A DNA stretch of 64,000 nucleotides from Anagrus nilaparvatae (Eukaryota > Arthropoda > Insecta > Hymenoptera > Mymaridae): contig JAKSXM010000007.1 of NCBI GenBank assembly GCA_022575985.1, positions 18,292,501 through 18,356,500 of the forward strand, given 5' to 3'. The notes beneath the pieces are model-generated. The model ran no database searches, was not told the DNA's origin, and was given only the letters and a program-made list of their open reading frames with translations. Positions 36,036-45,267 of the stretch are shown piece after piece. The stretch's first letter is position 1. Every line of letters begins with the position of its first letter. A program made the translations under genes and the position numbers.

Positions 36036-37225
36036 AGTTATAAATTTGCTCTTCAATATTTATTATAGATCTTGTACCTAAAAGTAAGCATTTCTCTTAA
36101 TTTCAAATTTTCAAAAACATTTATTCAATTTTCGAATTATTGAAAATTCTTTTAAAATGTATTATTTTGTATATTCTGTCGTAAAATTTTTTTCTTGTAC
36201 TAATAAGGAATTTTTATAGAATCCAATTTTTGGATTGATTTTTTATCTATTTAATCACGAAGAAAAAATGTATGTACAAGATGTTGGCTACAGGTTTTAT
36301 TTGTTAAGATCAAATATTTCTAAAATAGTATCCTTCTGTTAGTTTTAAATTTGTTTTTGAATTAAGGAAAGTTGAAATAGTCAATAAAAAATTCTTATTA
36401 AACTAAAGATTTTATTTATCTACTCTTATCAACTTATGTATGAAAGTTATTTTTAATCTATAATAGATAGCAGAATTTTAATTACCTACAAGGAAAAAAA
36501 TTAAAGATTTCAAAGTATAGAAAACGTATAACTTGATAAGCACCTGGTGAAAAAAATTAGACCAACTAATGTACTTTTTATCCGAGATAAAATTAACTTT
36601 TTTAAAAAGTATTAAAATTTATTTATTTTAATCTTATTTTAGATTGACTTTAAAATTCTGCTGATTATGCTTTTAGGCAAAAATATTTTTCCATTAATAA
36701 AATAGTTTACTAACTTTAGATACAACTCGTTCCCAAAAATAATATATTTTATCCATGAAAGGTAATTGGATGGGTAAGAAGCCAAATGATAAAGTTTTCA
36801 ACAAAAATGTGACATAAGTTAGGATGTTAATGAGATAAAATCAATGTTCATAAAAGTTGTTATGCTGTAACTAATCTTTTTAATATTACTTTTTTTTACT
36901 TAAAAATTTTCAAACTTTAATTTACATGAACTACTTATGAATAGAGAAAGATATTATTACTATGAATTAAAGATCATTTTTTTCAAAAAATATAGGCTAC
37001 AATATTATTAGTTTTGCTTGAATAATAATTATCCTTTGACTTATTGCTATAAGTTATTGGTTATAAGTGATTTAAATAAGCATAGAAAATCTATGAAATA
37101 TTCAGCTTTCATGGTAAATACTTCAAAAAAAAACATTGAATTTAATCTTTTTATACTATATAAAAATAGATGTAATTGCAGACAGGATACCTTTTAGGAT
37201 ATTAAATCTTTCAGAGCCCTAAATA
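36036..37225. other. AT-rich non-coding stretch
   Basis: No gene or repeat structure was recognised. Confidence 0.45.
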
Positions 37226-37229
37226 CATG

Positions 37230-37480
37230 TACTTCAGTCAAATCATGGGAGGGGGGGGAGGGTTTATAGTTACTGGTCATCGACAGATTTGTATTGTAAT
37301 TTCGGTGTAGGGACTTAAAATAACCTGGGCTTAGAAACAGAAAAATCCAGGGTGCTATTCATTTAATTTTACAAGGTACTTTAGGAAGCTCGAAGATTTG
37401 TAACAGATATTTAAGTAATTAGTAGACATAAACATGTTCCATGTAAGCTATTTTAGTACATATACAAATCGGTTATAAAA
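37230..37480. repeat. Dispersed repeat, family H, inverted fragment
   Basis: A G-rich block (GGGAGGGGGGGGAGGG) is followed by TAATTTCGGTGTAGGGACTTA and, at the right edge, AAACATGTTCCATGTAAG and CAAATCGGTTATAAA. These are the reverse complements of the left-edge motifs of the copy at 33190. Confidence 0.5.
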
Positions 37481-37999
37481 AAAATTTTAATTGTAAAATT
37501 TGTTTCTTTTATTGTGTGGGCCTAGGCTTTAATATTTACATAGGATAACAAAATATAATTTACCCCACTAAAAATAAAATAAATTTTTAACAAAACTTGT
37601 AAAAGTAAAAACTTTTAAAATTTAATTTAATTTTATAAAATGAAAATTTTGAATATATACGTAATAAATTAAATAAAAAAAAAAAAATAAATAAACAAAT
37701 TGACTATTATTTTTCATAAACTTTTTATTTTGCTTATTTATAAATGTAGTCAATTTTCTATTTTAAAAGTTTACTTTTTAAATAAGATTTTGAAGTTGTT
37801 TGTATAACTGTTTAAAAAAAAAGAAAGTTTTTATAAGAATCACTGAAAATTTAGTTATTATAACTAACTGTATCAGACTAAACATAGTAAACTTAAAGTG
37901 GTTAGGAAGAAATTTGGATAAAACTTTTTAACATAAACTAAAATTGCACATTTTTTTTTCTTTATTTTTTTGTAAAAAGAAACAACTTGTACTTTTTTT

Positions 38000-38371
38000 G
38001 GTTCCTAATAGTTAAAGGTAAAATTTTTACTTTCCAATTTTTTTGCATATTAACACGTTTTGAGATCATCAGAAGCTAAATAACCGGGTTTAAAAAAAAG
38101 GTGTATGTATGTGCCTGTGATTATGTATGGATGTATCTTACTGTAATTGTATTTCGCGCCTGTTCCTCGAGATCACTTGTAGTACTCCTACTCCACGCCA
38201 GAGTTAGTCACGATTTTTACAGTAATACTAAAAAAAATTGAGCACATACAAGAGCTATAGGTCAAAACTAATGATGGGTTTTAATGAAAAATTTTTTAGC
38301 CATGTACATGCATGCAAGGGAAATTGGTATTTTTTACCATTTCCAAAACTCTCCGCGTCGGCGTTAATGAG
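38000..38371. mobile_element. Putative TTAA-type element, right terminus only
   Basis: Read on the minus strand from the TTAA at 38372-38375, the sequence is CTCATTAACGCCGACGCGG. This closely parallels the terminus at 62857 (CCCATTAACGCCC after TTAA). The block to its left is GC-richer than its surroundings back to about 38100. A matching left terminus was not found (a TTAACACG near 38050 is too weak), so the left limit is uncertain. Confidence 0.35.
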
Positions 38372-38379
38372 TTAAGTAG

Positions 38380-41350
38380 AGAATTCAGAATCAGGATTTG
38401 GACAATAATCCATATACATTATAAAGAATAATAGTTATAAAGTTTTGTGAAAACTATTCCAATAACAAAAAGGTAATAAATGCAAATAATTCGAATAAAA
38501 GCTTAAAATTGCTCACACATGAGTTTTAAACGAGGTTTTATACTAATACCGTACTTACATTTATACTATTGTAGACGCAATTCGCTTGTGAGAAAGCATT
38601 GTATGCCTAGATATGTAGTTTTATTGTGCACATTTTATATGTAAGTTGCGTATTTTTTAGCAATCAAAGTAAATTAAAACTAAATATGAAGTATTTATCG
38701 AGGTATTTACTAAAGAGAACTCAGGTCCAATCAGTTGATATAATAAAAAATTCATTTATCATTTCACATTAATATAATAACTTTTGAAAAATATTTAAAT
38801 TTTGTAAAGAAATATAGAATTTAACTTAATGACTTTTCATTATCCATAAAATTATGATTTATTAGCTTAAAATCATCTTCTATTTCTTTAGATATAATGG
38901 TTAATTTTTTCCTTGAGAGTTTAAAATTTCAATATCAAGGAAAAAACCATTGCGTTTTTATATTATTTTACTTTGTTAGAAGAAATAGACTTGAGGAACT
39001 GTAGTGCCAATAATTTAGAATTATTTTTTTAAATACACGAATTATCAATATCTACTTTTTAGTTTGTAATGAATCAGATTTATTTATCGCCCTAAACTTT
39101 TTTAATTTGAGACTGCAAATTTTTATGAATCTTATTTGTTCTGTGCGATATTGCAGTTTTCCAAAATAATGTATACTATTTACGCAACTGCATGCAAAAG
39201 TAGTTTTAAAGGACTAATTAATTAAATTGGAATTTTTAAAATTCTCTTTATTTCTAAAATTTTAAAGATCTTAAAGCTTATATAAAATCGGGTATTTCTT
39301 TCTATTAAAAATAAGAAACAATAGCTTTTGAGTTGTCCATCATCAAATTAAAGTTCTGTGTATTTATTATCTGAAAATGGGTTTTTTTAAGAGCACTTTA
39401 GAAAACCGCAAGGTATTCAAGGTGAGGTGTAATAATTCATTATTTTTAATACTTAAAACGCTCTTTAAAACATTTTTCTATTTAAATTTTTCTTTTTTTA
39501 TGCTAATTACCTATTTTACATATCATAAAAAATATTTGATTTATGCATAAAAAATTTTTTATTTTTTAATAGTCAGAGAAAATATAATGCAAAAATTAAA
39601 AAAAAGAAATAAAAATAGAAAAAAACTGCGAAGAAATAATTCATAAAAACTCCTTATTTTCTTCTGCTATTTGAATTCAAAAAGTTATAATGATGAGAAA
39701 AATAAATAAATTAAAAAAAATAACTTTCACAAAGTTTATAATAATCATGATTATTTCATTCCAATAACTTTTTTTATAATACATTATTATAGAGTATTTC
39801 TCCTTTTCCAATGTGATTATAGAAAATTAGTTATTAAAATAGGGGTTTCCTTATTAAAGTTCAATTTATTAATTAAGTTCTTTGCAAATGAAATGATTTT
39901 TTAATCATTTCAAGCTAGATTGCTGGTAAAATTATATTTAGAGTAACCTTAAAATTAAAAATTTAGGCAGTTTTTAGGCTTGGTTATAACCTCAGTTTCA
40001 ATAAGATTTTTCATGATAGCTATCCCTACTATGTTAGAGTATAAATTAATCAATTGCGATGATTACGAATGTTACAGAAAATTCCTGAACCCCAGTTGCG
40101 TAAAACTTTCACTGTTTGTAGAAATTAAAAAGAAAATATTGCATTCTACTTTCTGTAGTTAATTAAAAGGCAATTCAGTGATCAAAACATGCTTTGATTT
40201 TCCTATTTTCCTCAAAATTCACCCTCTACCCTAATGGACCCCTCCCCCTCAATAGGTTTCAAATTTCATTATTTATGAAAATTTTTTAAAATTTCTGTTT
40301 CTACGTTATTTGATTTGTTGAATCCGATTTTTTTTCAGGAAAAATGAAGCATGGTTCAGCAGGATGTTATGAGAGGGGGAAGGGAGGGGGGTCAGAATAT
40401 TGGAAATACATTTTATTCGGTAGCATAAGAGATCAATCCTCTTATAAGTGCATGCTTTGAGAATGGTTAGGTGTATACATTGAGATATGTATTCTAAGAA
40501 GGTGAATTAAAATATGCGTGCAGTGGTATGATGAGCCAACAAAAATTCTTAAAAAGAAAAATTTCCACTTGCGGCAAGTGGATTTTTTTTCCAGTGTACT
40601 TTTATTAATTAACAATTTTCGATAAAGCTTTTATTAAAAAAGTTTACGATAAATATTAAAAAGTATTTCTAAGATGAATTTTAAAAATATTTTTCAGAAT
40701 AATAAAATAATTTTGAAAATTTCAATTTTCAATACAGTTTTATAAATTAAAGTTTCATATTCAAACTAGTCATTTGTTCTCAACTCACTTCAGAAAATAA
40801 CTGACAGTTTGATATGCATTCAACTATTTTATAAAGATTAAAAAAAAAAGTATGCCTATTTTATGTTTTGATATTATCATTTTTTTTTTCACTTGAATAA
40901 ATAAATTCAACAATCTTAGATACTTACGTATTTGTACAATAAAATAAAATGCATTCTAATATATGGAAAGAAAAAAAAAATCCAATATCATATAAGAGAA
41001 TGTATAAAGAAGTTTTTTATTATAAAAATACATGAACATAGATATTTTTTTTTTATAAAAAAGTTTTTCTTTTCTTTTTCTGCTTCATTTGGTAAATCAT
41101 ATGTCTAATACAAACCAACTTTGTAAATGTGATTTTAGTTGGAAAATATTGTATTTCTGTTAATACATTCAAGTTTATATATTTGTATTTGTATTTATTT
41201 GTAGTAGGTATAAGTAAAACTTATATTCCATCTTATATACTTATAAAGGTTTGAGGTAAAGAAGTTTTCGATAGTGGTGTAGATGTAGGGCCTAAAAAGT
41301 TGAATGTACAATGATTCATTTTACATATGTAGTACCTAAATATTTTTAAA
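38380..41350. other. AT-rich non-coding stretch
   Basis: No gene was recognised. A small hairpin TCCACTTG-CGG-CAAGTGGA lies at about 40564-40582, and a C-rich fragment at 40210-40260 resembles family H. Confidence 0.45.
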
Positions 41351-41354
41351 TTTA

Positions 41355-41446
41355 CCCACCTAAAAAGATTAAACTTACCAGTAAGCTTTATTTTGGGGAA
41401 GCTTTTTTAAGTAAGTTTACTGGTAAGCTTAATATTTTTACGTGGG
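41355..41446. mobile_element. 92-bp TA-flanked MITE
   Basis: The inverted ends share CCCAC-TAAAAA-ATTAA-CTTACCAGTAA over about 35 bp with few mismatches. TA dinucleotides flank the element (41353-41354, 41447-41448). It is non-coding and Tc1/mariner-like by target site. Confidence 0.7.
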
Positions 41447-41449
41447 TAT

Positions 41450-42250
41450 AAGAAAAAAATTTTTGTCAGAAATTCTAAATCTCAGTAAATTACGTAATTA
41501 TTAATAATGTAAAAAAGAATTCTTTTCTCTTGTAACTGATATTTTTTGTTTTACATGATAAAGCTTTTTATGTATAATATATTCGAATTTTTCACCTATT
41601 ATAATATCTTTGCTACGTATTTAGTAATTAAAGCAAATCCAAAAAAAGTATTTTGTTATCTAAACTAGGTATTTAAATTTAATTTTCTATTGTAAAACAA
41701 ATTTGTGGTAAACTACATTGCCAAGAAGAAAATTTAATTGACGATGATAATATCTATATGGAAAAGTTTAGAGTGAGCTTATGAGTGACCTTAAATATGT
41801 AATATTATACTATTAATTAAGGTTTATTAAGCCTGACCAGACTAATCAGAATAAGTTGTTTAGTATACGCCATTATTATAGCGGTTGTTTCAGTTATTAC
41901 AGAGGACTAAATTTTAATGGCTATTATTTTAGATTTATAGAAAGTTAAAATTAACTTTAACAAATATGTACAACAATACTTAATTCTACACGGTTAGGTT
42001 GAATCGTTTGAAAATTCAAGCAGCAAAGAAAAATTCTCCGAGCAAACATATTATAAAAAGACCCAAACCCACAGTTTTGAATCCGCCAAAGTCTTGGCAA
42101 TGTTGCCATTTTCTTGGATTTTCAATTTTTTGTTAACATTTTCTGAAAATTAGGTTTTTTCAAAAAAGTCGGATTTTAACCTGCGCTACCCCCCTGTTTT
42201 TAATTGCTTTACCTTAAATTTTCAATTGCACGAGAACATTTATTTTATTT
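41450..42250. other. AT-rich non-coding stretch
   Basis: No gene was recognised. Confidence 0.4.
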
Positions 42251-42258
42251 ATGTAAAT

Positions 42259-42889
42259 TAGGGGTGTGCGGTTACCCGAATATTCGGGTACCCGCCCGAA
42301 AGACCGATCTTATTTTTTTCGGGTCGGTCTTCGGTTATACCCGAAAAGCTTCAGGGGTCTGAAGGTATAGTTTTTAGGTGGGAAATTTCCCTGGTATTAC
42401 GATCCTATAATCCTTTTTGCGAAAAATTCCCATTCTCTCTTAAAAATGAGAATAAAAGGGTCAAAAAATGACTTGCTAAAAAAAGAATAATTTTTATTAA
42501 CTTTAAGTTATTATGTTATTCCTGAATTAATTTGGAAATAGGTTTCATTATTTTTTATTATTAAAAAAAATAGCATCTAAAATGTTAAAAAAAATGCAAA
42601 TTTATTTATTTATTCATTTAATTTACATAAAAAAATAAATAATATTTTAAAGTTAATAAAAATTATCCTTTTTTTGTCATTTTTTGACCCTTTTAATCTT
42701 ATTTTTAAGAGTGAATGGGAATTTTTCGAAAAAAGGATTATAGGATCGTAATGCCAGGGAAATTTCCCACCTAAAAACTATACCTTCAGACTCCTGAAGC
42801 TTTTCGGGTATAACCGAAGACCGACCCGACCCGACCCGAAAAAATCCAAGACCGCCCGAAGCTTCGGGTCGGGTAACCGCACACCCCTA
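42259..42889. mobile_element. 631-bp hAT-type fold-back MITE
   Basis: The termini TAGGGGTGTGCGGTTACCCG / CGGGTAACCGCACACCCCTA are flanked by a perfect 8-bp duplication ATGTAAAT (42251-42258 and 42890-42897). Both are hAT hallmarks. The arms pair for about 250 bp each (position sums constant at 85148), including TAGGTGGGAAATTTCCCTGG at 42375. Extra CGGGT/ACCCG motifs lie inside both arms. The centre is AT-rich and there is no transposase frame. The intact duplication suggests a comparatively recent insertion. Confidence 0.9.
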
Positions 42890-43163
42890 ATGTAAATGTA
42901 TTTTATTTTATTTATTTATTTTTTTTTATATAAGCTCTTTTAAAAATAAACAAATTCATAGTATCCGAATTTTCGGTTAAATTTTTATTTCGTCACATGA
43001 CTTGGTGGGGAATTTTAAATTGATGAAAAGCTATTTTTCATTGTTACTTTTAGGCACTTAAAAAATATCTGTTCATAAATTTGCCGCGGACCTATGGCTT
43101 TGCTGTGCTTTTTGACAGCCTTGCCACGAGCTTGGCCACGCATAACCTTTGGCATGGCTTTAC

Positions 43164-43316
43164 CTCCCTTTGCTTGTAGCGGCTATAACATTTCTTTGCT
43201 ATCAACTTTGCTTCCTTTGCTCGTAGCGCGTATAGCATTTCTTTGCGAACGTCTTGGCTCCCTTTGCTAATAGCGGCTATATCATTTCTTTGCGATCGCT
43301 TTAGCTCCCTTTGCTG
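43164..43316. repeat. 47-bp tandem array interrupted by the retrotransposon
   Basis: Units beginning CTYCCTTTGC start at 43164, 43211, 43258 and 43305, exactly 47 bp apart, each carrying GTAGCGNNTATA and CATTTCTTTGCG. The fourth unit is broken after GCTG by the LTR element and resumes at 54645 (ATAGCGAGTATAA). A diverged earlier unit may lie at about 43117. GC content is well above the surroundings. It lies upstream of the promoter-like block at 54688-54760 and may have been its upstream region. Confidence 0.85.
43313..43316. repeat. Left target-site duplication GCTG
   Basis: GCTG precedes the 5' LTR and is repeated right after the 3' LTR at 54641-54644. A 4-bp duplication is usual for Ty3/gypsy integrase. 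Confidence 0.85.
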
Positions 43317-43598
43317 TGTAACGAAGCATTTTTCGTTACAAATGCATATATACGCATTGCATTAAAAATGTATATGTATATATGTGCATGAGTACGAAAG
43401 CCCGGCGCGCATACACACACACGCCCGGCCAACAACGTATATTTCTTTTTTTGAATTCAACAGCAGCCGGCGGGCAAGAAGAAAGAAAGATATATTCTTA
43501 CGGCGCAAGTATCTTGCGCCGGACGAAGAAGAAGAGAAGAACGCAGAAGCATTATTATTTTTAATTAATTAGATTAACCCCCAAATACCCACGTTATA
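43317..43598 (+). repeat. 5' LTR, internally deleted (282 bp)
   Basis: It begins TGTAACGAAG and ends CCCACGTTATA. Bases 43317-43551 are identical to 53559-53793 and 43553-43598 identical to 54595-54640. The 800 bp between those blocks in the 3' LTR are missing here, with one unmatched T at the junction. The lost segment includes the likely core promoter and AATAAA signals of the 3' LTR. The first 24 bases form a 9-bp hairpin TGTAACGAA-gcattt-TTCGTTACA, and 43501-43521 form another (CGGCGCAAG-TAT-CTTGCGCCG). Confidence 0.92.
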
Positions 43599-43600
43599 AG

Positions 43601-43620
43601 TGGCGCCTCAACGTTTTGAG
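43601..43620 (+). promoter_or_regulatory. Primer binding site, tRNA-Lys type
   Basis: TGGCGCC, followed by TCAACGTTTTGAG, starts two bases after the LTR end (spacer AG). TGGCGCC is complementary to the 3' end of tRNA-Lys as used by several insect LTR elements; the rest of the match is imperfect. Confidence 0.75.
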
Positions 43621-45267
43621 CAAAATATGGTAAATTTTTAAAAAAAAAACCAAATTAATTAATAAAATTTTTTTTTAAATAAATAAAAATTTTTTTTTTT
43701 TTTGCAAATAACGGCCATATTTAAAATTTTTTTTTTAGCAGACATTCCCACATTTTTACTAGCGCATGCGCCAGGAAAGAAATATTCGCACGTGAGCGCA
43801 TTTTTTTTTCTGCTTCAGACTCTACTACAGAGGTCTTTATATACAATAAAAAGAAGAAGTGCACACGTGCACCTTTTTTTTCTCTGACTCTCTTACAAAA
43901 TTTTTTTTATATAAAATTTTTTTTTTAATTTAATTTTTGTAAATTTTTTTTATAATAATTTAAAAAAAAAAAAAAAAAAAAATTATTAAATAAATTCAAA
44001 AATTTCCTTTTTTATTACGGCACCCAGACCCGAATTAATAAAAAAAATACATGAACATAGCACACACAAATTTTCTTTTAATGAATTGTAGTTAATTAAA
44101 CTAAATAAATAATAGAAAAATTATATATTTGTATATATTATTCGTATATATTTGTATAACGACAAATATACAACGCCAAATACACAAGCGAAATTCGAGA
44201 GTGAATGCTGTATGCCGTGTGAGAGTATTATTTACAGGAATATAAAATTTTTTTTCTAAAGTTAAAGAAAATAAATTATACATTTTTTTTTAGTAAAAAT
44301 AATAATTAATTTAAAGATAGATTAACTAATAAATGTAAAATACTAAGAGATCATATTATTTTTTTTTTTATTTTTATTAGCGCTATACAATTTTTACTTC
44401 TTTCTCAAATTTTACTTGTATTTAAAAATAGTTGTTTATGCTACAAGGGCATAAAAGTTTGAGTTGTGCGAAGCGCATAAAAAATTTATTTTCTTTAAAT
44501 TATTACCATATTTTATCACATTTTTATTTATAATATATAAATTTTTATATATCAATTATTTTATTATTATTCATTATTATTATTATTGTATATATTTCTC
44601 TAATTAAATTCCAAAATCCCAATTCCTGTCACATAATTCTTACCCAAACGCCTCAAAGCTTTCATCCAAAAGCTTTGCGCCTACATTTGACATACTATTC
44701 ACGCTTAATACGGTAAATTCCTTTTGCCAAGGAATTTCCACGCCATAATAATCATTCACATACCGATTAAAGTAAAATCAACCCTTTATAATCAAGAGTA
44801 TATCAAAAGAACTTTATCCAAGACTATTCAAGAATAAGTCAAGATTTTTTTGTTATCAAGACACATAAAATTCTCAAGGCAAAATTTTTTTTTATTCTTA
44901 TAGCTACCAAGACTTATAAAATTTTTTTTTATTCAAGATCACTCAAGACTTTGCAATTCTCAAGAAAATATTTTTTTTTTAGGAAAATAAGTCCTTTGCG
45001 CCGCGTTTTCAATAAGAAAAAGACAGTAATTTATGTAGAAGATTATCCCTACGCGAAGTCAGCGGGAGAAATATAAAAAAAAAATATTTTGACCTGCTTC
45101 GTATTTTTTTTTTCTAATTAAAATTTCTTTTTTAATTTTAAATTCAATCCATTTATTTTACTGTCGCTTTTTCTCTAAGGGAAGGGCGAGCATTTTAGGA
45201 ACCCTAAAATATAATAATTTTTTTTTTTGCCTTCTTTGGATTTTTATTTTTTTTTTAAGTAGTCAAA
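43621..45267 (+). other. Long 5' leader of the retrotransposon
   Basis: It is 1.65 kb of non-coding, T/A-run-rich sequence between the primer binding site and gag. It holds a GC-richer patch (43740-43890 with GCGCATGCGC) and a cluster of nine CAAGA motifs at 44792-44965. Packaging and dimerisation signals would be expected here by analogy with other retroelements, but none can be proved from sequence. Confidence 0.6.

Noticed and set aside
38048..38070. TTAACACG as the left end of the TTAA-type element
   Set aside because: It does not match the right terminus beyond TTAAC, so it cannot be called a terminal inverted repeat.
43382..43572. Short open frames inside the LTRs (also 53624-53835)
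   Set aside because: They are identical in both LTRs because the LTRs are copies; basic, low-complexity and without coding signatures.
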